Numbered from the stretch's first letter, positions 37,223 through 45,867 are shown. The stretch: 64,000 bases of DNA from DATMQA01 sp035566895 (GCA_035566895.1 DATMQA010000182.1:1-64000); one strand, 5' to 3'. Notes: generated by a model from the letters alone, not told the origin. Numbers and translations: made by a program.

Positions 37223-37361
37223 AATAGTTCTTTTGTTCGCCTCAGAGCCATTCCGAGGCCTTTTACTCTAGATACCACGTAGCCGGCCCTGCATCCAATT
37301 ACAAATGGGTCCGGTTTCTGTAGGGTCTGTAGTCCTTAATCTGGTAATCCCTCTTGCCATC

Positions 37362-37378
37362 GTAGCACGCCGTGCTAC
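37362..37378. promoter_or_regulatory. inverted repeat, candidate antitoxin operator
   Basis: GTAGCAC-GCC-GTGCTAC is a perfect 7-bp inverted repeat with a 3-base loop, ending ten bases before the antitoxin start. Ribbon-helix-helix antitoxins usually bind palindromes in their own promoter, so autoregulation is likely. Confidence 0.55.
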
Positions 37379-37387
37379 ATTTCCCTC

Positions 37388-37678
37388 GTGAAGACGATGC
37401 CGCTTTCCATCCGCCTGGACCCCCAGTTGCGCTCGTTGCTCGCCGAGGGTGCGCGGCGCACGCCCTTTAACCAGCGCGAGTTGCTTCGGCGCACCTTGCG
37501 GCTGCATCTGCGTGAGGTCATCGAACGCGAGGCGGTGGGCCCCCAGGCCAGTCTCACGAATATTGCTCCATGGCCGCGCGGCGCCCTGGCTAAGGCTTAC
37601 AAACGAGCTGACAAAAGCTGGGAAGGCACCGAAGCCGCAGCGACCGCCGCCCAGGGTCGCCCCTCCTGGGACGATTGA
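37388..37678 (+). CDS. ribbon-helix-helix antitoxin
   Basis: 96 residues (GTG start 37388; ATG 37397 is possible). The N-terminal MPLSIRLDPQLRSLLAEGA is an RHH (CopG/MetJ-like) DNA-binding domain. The C-terminal part, ending in GRPSWDD, should wrap the toxin. The stop overlaps the toxin start by one base (TGATG), so the two are co-translated. Confidence 0.82.
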   Translation: MKTMPLSIRLDPQLRSLLAEGARRTPFNQRELLRRTLRLHLREVIEREAVGPQASLTNIAPWPRGALAKAYKRADKSWEGTEAAATAAQGRPSWDD

Positions 37679-38004
37679 TGAAACCCTGGGAGGTCTGGAC
37701 CTGGAGGTTTCCCGACTCGGGCGAGCACCCCGCCGTGCTGCTGGGGACGGACGAGCGCGTCAAACTGAAACCCCGGGTTTGCGTTGTTCTCTGCTCCACC
37801 CAACGCGCAACGCGCGACGCCGAACTTCATGAAGTCATTCTGGACGAGGCCGACGGCCTGGATTGGGAGACGCTCTGCAAGTGCGACGTCGTCTATGCCG
37901 CCCCCAAACGCGAACTGGTCAAGCGCCGCGGAACGGTGACGGTCGAACGCCGGCGTGCCATCGCGGAGCGGGTCATTCGCAGCCTTGGTCTCGCCGGGCT
38001 TTAG
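37678..38004 (+). CDS. PemK/MazF-like toxin endoribonuclease
   Basis: 108 residues from ATG 37678 (TGATG with the antitoxin stop). The PemK/MazF fold is suggested by an opening WEVWTWRFPDSGEHPAVLLG, a central VVLCSTQRAT strand and a DWETLCKCDVVYAAPKREL segment. Length and order match the family; the proteins cut mRNA unless bound by the antitoxin. The exact catalytic residues are not clear. Confidence 0.72.
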   Translation: MKPWEVWTWRFPDSGEHPAVLLGTDERVKLKPRVCVVLCSTQRATRDAELHEVILDEADGLDWETLCKCDVVYAAPKRELVKRRGTVTVERRRAIAERVIRSLGLAGL

Positions 38005-38057
38005 GACCAGACCTTTGTTGACTCCGAAATGATGCCGGACCAGACTCAGTGACGATT

Positions 38058-39038
38058 ATGAAAGCCCCGGCCCTGTTGAAAACCGGCAACCCTGGCTCCT
38101 CGCGGATGGGACTCACACATGAGCCATTGCGCACCGGGTCTCTATTCCGTTCTTCCCCGGTGCCGACGGTGGACCAGGTCATGGCCGAGGAGCGCGCGAC
38201 CTCCTTTGCCAGGCGCAGCATCAAAACCAGCGCCAAGCTCGCCGGGCTGAAAATGGTCACCTCGATGGTGGACCTCACCACGCTGGAGGGCAAAGATACT
38301 CCCGGCAAGATCGCTTATATCTGCCACAAAGCCCTTCAACCGGCCGACCCTAAGTACGGCGTCCCGCATTGCGCCGCGGTCTGTATCTATCCGAACATGG
38401 TCCGATATGCGCGCCGGTTTCTCGGGGATGGTTCGCCCGTCCATATCGCCTCGGTGGCGACGGGCTTTCCGAGCGGCCAATTTCCGTTGCGCACAAAACT
38501 CGAGGAGGTGCGCCGCGCGGTTGGGGATGGCGCCGATGAAATCGACATGGTCATCGCGCGGGATGCGTTCCTGGCCGGCGACCATGCGAAAGTTTATGAC
38601 GAAATCGCCTCGGTGAAAGCCGCCTGCGGGCCGGCGCATCTCAAGGTGATTTTGGAGACGGGCGAGCTGGTCACTTATGATAACGTGCGCCGGGCGAGCC
38701 GCATCGCGATGGAAGCGGGGGCAGATTTCATCAAGACCAGCACCGGCAAGATCCAGCCAGCGGCGACGATGCCGGTGACGCTGGTGATGCTGGAAGCGAT
38801 CCGCGATTACTTTTTCGAGACCGGCATCCGGATCGGAATGAAACCGGCCGGCGGCATCCGGACCGCCAAACAATCGCTGGCTTACCTGGTGATGCTCAAG
38901 GAAACGCTGGGGGATGATTGGCTCACGCCGGAACTGTTCCGGTTTGGCGCCACCACATTGTTGAACGACGTCCTGATGCAAATCGGCAAGACCGTGGAAG
39001 GCAGGTATCAAGGGGTGGATTATTTTTCGTTGCCCTGA
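38058..39038 (+). CDS. deoC: deoxyribose-phosphate aldolase
   Basis: 326 residues from ATG 38058 (GTG 38049 is an alternative). The enzyme splits 2-deoxy-D-ribose 5-phosphate to acetaldehyde and glyceraldehyde 3-phosphate through a Schiff base. The Schiff-base Lys is in ADFIKTSTGKI, and the second Lys lies in AHLKVILETGEL; DEIDMVIARDAF is the typical third strand. It is longer than the ~250-residue E. coli enzyme, with an extra N-terminus (~70 residues). An aldehyde dehydrogenase gene follows 38 nt downstream, as expected for acetaldehyde removal. Confidence 0.95.
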   Translation: MKAPALLKTGNPGSSRMGLTHEPLRTGSLFRSSPVPTVDQVMAEERATSFARRSIKTSAKLAGLKMVTSMVDLTTLEGKDTPGKIAYICHKALQPADPKYGVPHCAAVCIYPNMVRYARRFLGDGSPVHIASVATGFPSGQFPLRTKLEEVRRAVGDGADEIDMVIARDAFLAGDHAKVYDEIASVKAACGPAHLKVILETGELVTYDNVRRASRIAMEAGADFIKTSTGKIQPAATMPVTLVMLEAIRDYFFETGIRIGMKPAGGIRTAKQSLAYLVMLKETLGDDWLTPELFRFGATTLLNDVLMQIGKTVEGRYQGVDYFSLP

Positions 39039-39076
39039 GCAGACCTGGTGGCGTTTAAACCAGCCCTCAAACAAAT

Positions 39077-40645
39077 ATGAAAACTAAATCCTCTTCTCCC
39101 CGAGCCGCCGCCAAGCCTGTTCGCCCGTTGCGTCTGGCCAAAATGAATGGCGGGGTGAGCGCACCGCGCCCGATTGTGCCCCTGAAGGACCGCCGGCTGA
39201 CTTTCGGTAATCGCTGGGACTATGCGCCGGCACCGGAGACTTTCGATTACCTCAAAATCGCGCCGCGGCATGAATTGTTCATCGACGGCAAATTTGTCGC
39301 CCCTTCGGCCGGCAAACATTTCGATTCCATAAATCCTGCCACAGAGGAAAAATTGACCGAGATTGCGCTGGGCACCGAGCCGGATGTCGATAACGCTGTT
39401 AAAGCAGCCCGGCGCGCCTATGAGAAGGTTTGGGGCAAAATGCCCGGGCGCGAGCGGGGCAAATATGTCTATCGAATCGCCCGCATCATCCAGGAAAAAT
39501 CGCGGGAACTGGCGGTGCTCGAATCCATGGACGGCGGCAAGCCGATTAAGGAAACGCGCGACATCGACCTGCCTCTGGTAGCCGCCCATTTCTTTTATCA
39601 CGCCGGCTGGGCTGACAAGCTGGAGTACGCTTTTCCGGGACGCAAACCTTCACCGCTGGGGGTGGTGGGCCAGATTATTCCGTGGAATTTTCCGCTTTTG
39701 ATGGCCGCGTGGAAGATCGCGCCCGCCATTGCCTGCGGGAACACGGTCGTGATTAAACCTTCCAAGACTACCAGCCTCACCCTGCTGCGCTTGGCGGAGA
39801 TTTTCCAGGAAGCGGAGCTGCCCGAAGGGGTAGTCAACGTCGTGACGGGCGTCGGGGAAACCGGCACAGCCATTGTGAAGCATCCGGACGTCAACAAAAT
39901 CGCCTTCACCGGCTCGACTGAAATCGGAAAACAACTGGCGCAACTGGTGGCCGGCACAGGCAAGAAGCTCACGCTCGAACTGGGCGGCAAGGCGGCGAAC
40001 ATTGTTTTTGAGGATGCGCCGATTGACCAGGCTATCGAGGGGGTCATCGCAGGGATTTACTTCAACCAGGGCCATGTCTGCTGCGCCGGGTCGCGGCTGC
40101 TGGTGCAGGAAAGCATCTTTCCGGCCGTAGTTCGCAAGCTGCGCGACCGCATCCAAACGCTGCGCATCGGCAACCCGCTGGATAAAAATACCGACATCGG
40201 CGCGATCAACAACAAGCCGCAACTGCAGAAGATTCGCGAGATGGTCCACACCGGCGTCGAGGAAGGCGCCGAACTGGTCCAATCCCAATGCCGCTTGCCT
40301 GAGCGCGGTTACTGGTATCCGCCCACCTTCCTTACCGGGGTTACGGCCTCCCATCGAGTCGCGCAGGAAGAGGTCTTCGGACCGGTGCTGGCGGTGATGA
40401 CCTTCCGCACGCCGGAGGAAGCGTTCGAGCGGGCCAACAACACACCTTACGGCTTGAGCGCCGGCGTCTGGACGGACAAGGGAAGCAAGATTTTCAAAAT
40501 CGTCAACAAGCTCCGGGCTGGGGTCGTTTGGGCGAATACTTTCAACAAGTTCGATCCGTCTAGCCCTTTCGGCGGATATAAGGAAAGCGGGTTCGGGAGG
40601 GAAGGGGGACGGCAGGGATTGTTGGCTTACTTGAAGTTGAATTGA
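39077..40645 (+). CDS. NAD(P)-dependent aldehyde dehydrogenase
   Basis: 522 residues, a normal ALDH length plus a ~35-residue charged N-terminus. The cofactor loop has GQIIPWNFPLLMAAWKIAP and FTGSTEIGK, the general base is Glu in LTLELGGKAAN and the catalytic Cys is in NQGHVCCAGSRL. The C-terminal end has FGGYKESGFGREGG. It oxidises an aldehyde to its acid, most likely the acetaldehyde released by the DeoC protein encoded just upstream. The exact substrate is inferred from context. Confidence 0.94.
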   Translation: MKTKSSSPRAAAKPVRPLRLAKMNGGVSAPRPIVPLKDRRLTFGNRWDYAPAPETFDYLKIAPRHELFIDGKFVAPSAGKHFDSINPATEEKLTEIALGTEPDVDNAVKAARRAYEKVWGKMPGRERGKYVYRIARIIQEKSRELAVLESMDGGKPIKETRDIDLPLVAAHFFYHAGWADKLEYAFPGRKPSPLGVVGQIIPWNFPLLMAAWKIAPAIACGNTVVIKPSKTTSLTLLRLAEIFQEAELPEGVVNVVTGVGETGTAIVKHPDVNKIAFTGSTEIGKQLAQLVAGTGKKLTLELGGKAANIVFEDAPIDQAIEGVIAGIYFNQGHVCCAGSRLLVQESIFPAVVRKLRDRIQTLRIGNPLDKNTDIGAINNKPQLQKIREMVHTGVEEGAELVQSQCRLPERGYWYPPTFLTGVTASHRVAQEEVFGPVLAVMTFRTPEEAFERANNTPYGLSAGVWTDKGSKIFKIVNKLRAGVVWANTFNKFDPSSPFGGYKESGFGREGGRQGLLAYLKLN

Positions 40646-40694
40646 CCGCGATTTTCACCTTTGGTTCCAGGCCGGTTTTGCTAGTCTGGACGGC

Positions 40695-41783
40695 ATGGAA
40701 CTGTTTCATAAGATTTTGAAGACGGCGGTGGACGGTGGGGCTTCCGACGTGCACGTGAAGATTGCGACGCCCGTCATTTTTCGCATCAATCGCCAGCTTA
40801 TCGCCATCGAGTGTCCCATTCCGACGACGGAATGGATGAACAAGGTGGTCGAACAAATATCCCCGGCGCACCTCAAGCAACGGCTCGAGCAGGAGCGAGA
40901 AGCGGACTTCTCCTATTTCGTCCCGAGCATCGGACGCTTCCGCACCAATCTCTTTCAGCAGCGCGGCCAATGGTGCCTGGCAATGCGCTACGTCAAAACC
41001 GTCGTGCCGAGCTTCGAAGAATTAGGTTTGCTCGAACAAATCCGCAAGATTGCCGAGTCACCGCGCGGCATCGTGCTGGTGGCCGGATCGACCGGCTGCG
41101 GCAAATCGACGACGCTGGCGGCGATGATCGAGCATATCAACTCCAATTTCAAGAAGCACGTCATCACCTTGGAAGACCCGATCGAGTACGTCTTCGAGGA
41201 CAACCAGTGCGTGGTGGAGCAGCGCGAGGTTGGGCTGGATACCCTCTCGTTCCATCATGCGCTCAAACACGTGCTGCGCCAGGACCCGGACATTATCATG
41301 ATTGGTGAAATGCGCGATTCCATCAGCTTCACCGCCTCGATGAGCGCGGCAGACACGGGTCACCTGGTGCTCTCGACCTTGCACACCACCAATGCCGCCC
41401 AATCCGTCAGCCGTGTCCTTGATTTCTTCAAGGCGGACGAACGGGAACAAATTCGTCGCCAACTGGCCGGGACCCTTCAGGCTGTTATCTGCCAGCGGAT
41501 GGTCAATACCATCGCGGGTGCCATGACCCCTGCCGTGGAAATCATGATCAACACGGCTACAGTCAAAAAACTGATCGAAGAAAACCGGCTCGATAAGCTG
41601 CCCGCTGCCATTGAGACCGGCACCGACGACGGGATGATCAACTTCAACCAGGCGCTCTTCAACCTGGTCAAAGCGGGGAAAGTCAGCGAGCAGGAAGCTT
41701 TGAACAAGGCGACAAATCCGCAGGCCCTCGAGATGAATTTCAAAGGCATCTTCCTGGATGAAGGACGAAGGATTCTGACATAG
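40695..41783 (+). CDS. PilT/PilU-type type IV pilus retraction ATPase
   Basis: 362 residues, a hexameric motor that depolymerises type IV pili. The N-terminal domain (~1-100) begins GASDVHVKIATPV. Walker A is GSTGCGKST (~130-138), Asp box near ITLEDPIEYVFED, Walker B with MIGEMRDSIS, His box near VLSTLHTTNAAQ. PilT and PilU are hard to separate here; no AIRNLIRE-type PilT end is visible. It is the only pilus motor in the window and forms a single transcription unit converging on waaA. Confidence 0.94.
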   Translation: MELFHKILKTAVDGGASDVHVKIATPVIFRINRQLIAIECPIPTTEWMNKVVEQISPAHLKQRLEQEREADFSYFVPSIGRFRTNLFQQRGQWCLAMRYVKTVVPSFEELGLLEQIRKIAESPRGIVLVAGSTGCGKSTTLAAMIEHINSNFKKHVITLEDPIEYVFEDNQCVVEQREVGLDTLSFHHALKHVLRQDPDIIMIGEMRDSISFTASMSAADTGHLVLSTLHTTNAAQSVSRVLDFFKADEREQIRRQLAGTLQAVICQRMVNTIAGAMTPAVEIMINTATVKKLIEENRLDKLPAAIETGTDDGMINFNQALFNLVKAGKVSEQEALNKATNPQALEMNFKGIFLDEGRRILT

Positions 41784-41787
41784 AACC

Positions 41788-41836
41788 GTGAAACGTGAAT
41801 AGCGGACTCCGGCCGCTTTAGCTTCACGTTTCACGT
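41788..41836. terminator. perfect hairpin built from the ACGTTTC repeat, probable bidirectional terminator
   Basis: CGTGAAACGTGAA (41788-41800) and TTCACGTTTCACG (41824-41836) are perfect 13-bp arms. An inner AGCGG/CCGCT stem makes the hairpin longer. It sits between the convergent pilT-like and waaA genes, and the arms are built from the same motif as the repeat at 25780-25810. Confidence 0.6.
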
Positions 41837-41874
41837 TACGCTTTCTGCCATCGCCGGCAGTCCCGCTCGACCTT

Positions 41875-43200
41875 CTACCTGGGAGCGATATACAATTTAC
41901 CGTTTTCCAGGCGCTGGACGATCATATTGACGGTGCGTTCGATGGCACCCAGGTTCTCCTGCACCACGCGGAGGGCGTTGCGGCCCAACAGTTCCCGGCG
42001 CCCCTCATTGGCCAGCAGTTCGGCCAGGGCCTGCTCCAGTCCGGCGGCATCGCGCACCTGCACGGCGGCGTCATTGGCCAGAAGGCTGCTGACCACCTCG
42101 GCGAAGTTCCCCATGTGCGGCCCAAAGACCATTGCCTTGCCTAGCGCCCCCGGCTCAATGGGGTTCTGCCCGCCTTCGGCCAGCAGGCTCTTGCCGACGA
42201 AGATAATGCTGGCGTGCTCGTAAAAATGTTTCAGCTCGCCGGTCGTATTGACCAGCAGGCACTGGAGTTCGTCCGGCGCATATTGGACTCCTGCGCTGAC
42301 CTCGTTGCGATAGGCAAAATTCACGCCAAGCGCTTCCAGTTCGCGACCGACTTCCCGGCTCCTCTCGAAATGGCGGGGGACCAGCACCAGGAACAGGTCC
42401 GGAAAACGCTCGCGGAGGCGCAGAAATTGCTCGGCCAGCAGCGCCTCTTCGCCCGCATGGGTGCTGCCGCCGACCAACACGCGGGCGCCAGGCGGCACGC
42501 CAAGCTGCCGCAGCATTGCCGGCACATCGAGATTTCGCCGCTCGTCGAGTTTCGCCGCGTCGAATTTCAAACTGCCCACGACCTGCACCGCCTCGGAACG
42601 GCAGCCCAACGCACGCAGCTTGGCAGCGTCAGCCTCGTTCTGCGCGCCCACGCCGTCAAAGGCGGCGAAGAGCCGCCGGAACAAAAATCCGAAACGTTTG
42701 TAGCGCGGATACGACCGCGCCGACATCCTCGCATTCACCAGGAACAGCGGGATGCCCATGGCTTGGGCGCGCCAGAGAAAATTGGGCCAGATCTCGGCCT
42801 CGACCAGCACGATGGCTTCGGGACGAATGGCTTTGAGGGCACGGGTTACAAAGGCGCGGTAATCGATAGGATAATAGATTTTGCTGATGTGGTTAGGAAG
42901 TTTGCTCTGCAATTCGCCCATGCCGGTAGTCGTCGTCGTCGAGACGACAATCTTCAGGTTGGGCAGCCGCGGTTGTAGACCACGAATCAGTTGAGTGCAC
43001 ACATTGACTTCGCCGACGCTGACGGCGTGCATCCAGAGGGTGTGGCGATTGGTAATGGCCTGCTTGAGCTTGGCGTCATAGCGGCCGAACCGCTGGCTAA
43101 ACCCGTTCTGCCAATTCCCCCGCCGCCGCATCCGCACAAAATAATACGGCGCGGAGAGCACAAAGCCGAACGTAAAAAGAAAATTGTAGAGGAAACGCAT
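41875..43200 (-). CDS. waaA: 3-deoxy-D-manno-octulosonic acid (Kdo) transferase
   Basis: 441 residues, an inner-membrane-attached GT-30 glycosyltransferase that adds Kdo from CMP-Kdo to lipid A precursor. The N-terminal hydrophobic helix (FLFTFGFVLSAPYYF) anchors it. WMHAVSVGEVN, VLVEAEIWPNFLW, FLVNARMSARSYPRY and GGSTHAGEEALLAEQF are family motifs. The C-terminal half holds the UDP-sugar-like fold with FVGKSLLAEGGQNPIEPGAL. Presence of this gene argues for true LPS in this organism. Confidence 0.94.
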   Translation of the reverse strand: MRFLYNFLFTFGFVLSAPYYFVRMRRRGNWQNGFSQRFGRYDAKLKQAITNRHTLWMHAVSVGEVNVCTQLIRGLQPRLPNLKIVVSTTTTTGMGELQSKLPNHISKIYYPIDYRAFVTRALKAIRPEAIVLVEAEIWPNFLWRAQAMGIPLFLVNARMSARSYPRYKRFGFLFRRLFAAFDGVGAQNEADAAKLRALGCRSEAVQVVGSLKFDAAKLDERRNLDVPAMLRQLGVPPGARVLVGGSTHAGEEALLAEQFLRLRERFPDLFLVLVPRHFERSREVGRELEALGVNFAYRNEVSAGVQYAPDELQCLLVNTTGELKHFYEHASIIFVGKSLLAEGGQNPIEPGALGKAMVFGPHMGNFAEVVSSLLANDAAVQVRDAAGLEQALAELLANEGRRELLGRNALRVVQENLGAIERTVNMIVQRLENGKLYIAPR

Positions 43201-43303
43201 GATGGTGGCTGCCAGCCGAGTCCTGTGTTATTTTTGAACATTTCGCGCGAATGCGCAAACGATTTTTCCTCACCGCTGCGGCGCAAAATCCAGCCGAGTC
43301 CGA

Positions 43304-44734
43304 TCAGTTCCTGAAAAACAGCAGCCAAAGGAGCAAAAGCAACGGTCCCATGCAAGGCAGGGTGTACCGGAAGAAGAGGCCCAGAAAACCGGGCGTGCGA
43401 ACTTTCTGATGGTCGGCAATAGCTTTGACCATGAAATTCGGACCATTGCCGATGTAAGTGTTGGCGCCGAAAAAGACCGCGCCCACGCTGATGGCCACCA
43501 GGTAGAGATTGAAATGAGCGTTGCCCAGCAGGAAGGCCATTTCGATTTGGTCGGTCTGGAGGGTACCGGCCGCCACTTCGGAGGAATGGTAGGTTTGCAG
43601 CGCGGCGAGTGTCTGTTGAACCTGGCTGGCCTGGGTGGCGGTGAGGGCAGCCAACTCGGTGCCGTGGTGCTGTGCCAGTTGCTGGACGTGTTCGATAACC
43701 GCCGGGTCGATGCATGATCCGAAGGCAGCGCTGAGAAAGCCCAGGTAGGTTGGGGCGTTGTCAAGCATGCTGGAGAGGCAACCACTTCCCCAATAGAATA
43801 GCCCCGGGGTGGGACGGCCGAGGCTGGCGGCATGGGCTTGCAGCCAGTCCAGCGCCGGCATCATGGTGGCGAAGATCCCGACAAATAAAATCATCACTTC
43901 CAGGATCGGATGGAAGGTAAACTGGTTGGCCGCATGCGTCTCTTTGCGGGTCGAGAAATAGGAACCCGCTGCCGCCGCCAGCATCAGTCCCTCGCGCAGG
44001 AACGCCGGATGATTCAGGAAAACCGCCCCCAAAATAGCCGCCAAATAAGCTAAATTCCACAATCCTTCCACGCGCCATTCTTCAGGGGCGCCCGTGAGTT
44101 CAGCTCGGGCGGGTTTGGGCGCGCGGCGATAGTTGACCGAATCGAGCACGTAAAACACCGCCAGGAGAAATCCAACTCCGATCGCCCACATCGGCCAGCA
44201 ATGCTCGCCTACCCACCAAAATGGTATGCCCTTCAGATAGCCCAAAAACAACGGCGGATCACCCACCGGCGTCAGGCAACCACCGACGTTGGATACAATG
44301 AAAATAAAAAATGCGATGTGGTGGGCCGTGATGCGATATTTGTTCATGCGCAGCCAAGGCCGGATCAGCAGCATTGAGGCGCCGGTGGTACCGAGCAGGT
44401 TGGCGAGCACCGCGCCTAAGAACAGATAAAACGTGTTGGCGAGCGGGCTAGCTTCTCCTTTGAGGTTGAGATGGATTCCGCCCGCCACCACGAACAGCGA
44501 CCCGATGAGCACGATAAAACTGAAATATTCATGGGTCACTTGGAGCACCCGCCCATAGGCATGAAGCCCGAAGCAGTAGTAACCGAGGGTGATGGCGCCC
44601 AGGCATAGAGCGATTTGGGGATAATATTTCTCCCAAGCCCGCCTGAACGCTAGCGGCGCCAGCGCGATGGCAGTTAGCAATACCCCGAAAGGCAGAATCA
44701 TCCATGGGTTCGGTGTGATTTGATCGGGACCCAT
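43304..44734 (-). CDS. NhaD-type sodium:proton antiporter
   Basis: 476 residues, twelve or so hydrophobic helices, inner membrane. Ion-transporter superfamily text is clear: LFVVAGGIHLNLKGEASPL, AVLANLLGTTGASMLLIRPW and FFIFIVSNVGGCLTPVGDPP. These are typical of NhaD (Na+/H+), related to citrate transporters. A loop near residues ~350-400 is hydrophilic (VIEHVQQLAQHHGTELAA). Upstream of waaA on the same strand with a 103-nt gap; no link in function is evident. Confidence 0.88.
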   Translation of the reverse strand: MGPDQITPNPWMILPFGVLLTAIALAPLAFRRAWEKYYPQIALCLGAITLGYYCFGLHAYGRVLQVTHEYFSFIVLIGSLFVVAGGIHLNLKGEASPLANTFYLFLGAVLANLLGTTGASMLLIRPWLRMNKYRITAHHIAFFIFIVSNVGGCLTPVGDPPLFLGYLKGIPFWWVGEHCWPMWAIGVGFLLAVFYVLDSVNYRRAPKPARAELTGAPEEWRVEGLWNLAYLAAILGAVFLNHPAFLREGLMLAAAAGSYFSTRKETHAANQFTFHPILEVMILFVGIFATMMPALDWLQAHAASLGRPTPGLFYWGSGCLSSMLDNAPTYLGFLSAAFGSCIDPAVIEHVQQLAQHHGTELAALTATQASQVQQTLAALQTYHSSEVAAGTLQTDQIEMAFLLGNAHFNLYLVAISVGAVFFGANTYIGNGPNFMVKAIADHQKVRTPGFLGLFFRYTLPCMGPLLLLLWLLFFRN

Positions 44735-44928
44735 GGGGCGAACCTAAATTGGCAAGAGCGGATTGCCAATGGCCAATTTAGGACGTCTTCTGAACGAGGG
44801 CGAGGCCGGGCGGCGTCCCGCTTGCGCGTGACCTGCGCCACGGCGGACTCACCCTCGTCCAGAGAAACCAGGCGCTCGCCAGACGCGGCGGCGCGTCGAT
44901 GAGCCATTCGCGCGGACGGAGCAAAAGG

Positions 44929-45080
44929 CGTAGCGCAGATTCTGAACCGGTCGTATCGCCGGGTTCCGACCGGCAGACGATCCAAACAGAATGGAATCGC
45001 GCCATGCGGCGACTCGCATGCAGTTCGTCGGCCAGCAGGTTAGGAATCTGAGATGCGGCAGATTAAGAATCTGCGCTACG
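44929..45080. repeat. folded inverted-repeat element (REP/MITE-like)
   Basis: The spacer 44735-45108 has no gene I can support. Inside it, CGTAGCGCAGATTCT (44929-44943) and AGAATCTGCGCTACG (45066-45080) are perfect 15-bp inverted ends 152 bp apart. Within are a 7-bp hairpin CCGGTCG/CGACCGG (44947-44973) and a second hairpin GCAGATT-AAG-AATCTGC (45058-45074) that overlaps the right end. CAGATT or AATCTG occurs four times. This layout resembles a REP or miniature mobile element. No target-site duplication is evident. Confidence 0.5.
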
Positions 45081-45108
45081 ATTTGCAGAAAGCTTTTCGA
45101 TGAAGCTT

Positions 45109-45450
45109 TCATACGGCCAGGAGCTCCCGGCTGCGCTGGCGCACTACTTCCTGACGTTCGGCATGGCGCCGGGCTACCTCGGCTTTTTCCTCAAACAGCA
45201 CCGGGAACACCAGCAACGGATAGGCCGTCACCCAGGCCAGGGCCGCGGCCTCATTGGCCGCCCGCCGCACTTGGCTGCCGAACTCCCACTCCCATGACTG
45301 TTCCAACCGCTCGGTCACCAGCCGATTCTTGAGCCGTTCAAAACGGCTCTCCTGCACCGCCCGGAAGGGTGCGGGAAACACCGGCTTGACCTCAAACCCC
45401 GTTTCGGCCGCGAACTCCGTCGGCACCCGCGTATTGCTGTTTATATTCAT
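45109..45450 (-). CDS. small protein of unknown function
   Basis: 113 residues. Amino-acid composition and the AAGG-type site before ATG 45450 support translation. The sequence is helical (ERLKNRLVTERLEQSWEWEF, then RRAANEAAALAWVTAYPLLV) with a short hydrophobic part (TAYPLLVFPVLFEEKAE) and a basic C-terminus. I do not recognise it as a known family. It lies 51 nt after the terminator hairpin of the 33-codon unit, so readthrough there may control it. Confidence 0.5.
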   Translation of the reverse strand: MNINSNTRVPTEFAAETGFEVKPVFPAPFRAVQESRFERLKNRLVTERLEQSWEWEFGSQVRRAANEAAALAWVTAYPLLVFPVLFEEKAEVARRHAERQEVVRQRSRELLAV

Positions 45451-45500
45451 TTCTGCCTTTCTTTGCTGCCGCCACGAGGACGGCGATTTGGTTAAACAAA

Positions 45501-45531
45501 AAACCCGCGGCTGCCTGGCAATCGCGGGTTT
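45501..45531 (-). terminator. strong Rho-independent terminator
   Basis: AAACCCGCG (45501-45509) and CGCGGGTTT (45523-45531) form a perfect 9-bp stem with a 13-nt loop. On the minus strand it follows the 33-codon ORF stop by 24 nt and is followed by a TTTGTTT run. The plus side also has T5, so it may work both ways. Confidence 0.8.
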
Positions 45532-45555
45532 TTTTGGAAATCTTGTTTGTTTTGG

Positions 45556-45657
45556 TTAGAAGTTCCCTCCCACGATGCCAGCGCGGCCATAGGCGCAATG
45601 CCACATGGACGTCTGTCCATCGACGCGCTGGACGCAAATGTTAAACTTCGTTGTCAT
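45556..45657 (-). CDS. small ORF, 33 residues, in a compact transcription unit
   Basis: ATG 45657 to TAA 45556 encodes 33 residues: MTTKFNICVQRVDGQTSM, then a C-terminal half with WHCAYGRAGIVGGNF. It is neither a repeat nor in-frame with another gene. A TTGACA/TAGTTT promoter lies 14 bases upstream of the start (see 45672-45699) and a terminator 24 bases after the stop, so a ~165-nt transcript would hold little else. No strong ribosome-binding site (TTAAGAG). It may be a small protein, a leader peptide for the 113-residue gene, or a small RNA with a chance ORF. Confidence 0.45.
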   Translation of the reverse strand: MTTKFNICVQRVDGQTSMWHCAYGRAGIVGGNF

Positions 45658-45671
45658 CTCTTAACGGCCAG

Positions 45672-45699
45672 AAACTAACACCTTCCGCAGCGTTGTCAA
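45672..45699 (-). promoter_or_regulatory. sigma70-like promoter of the 33-codon unit
   Basis: On the minus strand, a perfect TTGACA -35 (45699-45694) and TAGTTT -10 (45677-45672) are separated by 16 bases. Expected transcription start near 45665, just before the ATG at 45657. Confidence 0.5.
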
Positions 45700-45867
45700 A
45701 CGGATTTCTAACCCATTTTGGCCCAGTTCTAGGCACGCTCAGGTTTTCGCTTTGACGGCAGGGGTCAAAGGGGGTAGAAGAAGAGGACATCCCGGCGGAT
45801 CGATCAAACTTTGGGTTTTCCCATCGGAGCTTGTCGAGGCGCGGGTCAATGCTAATTTGGTAAGTAG

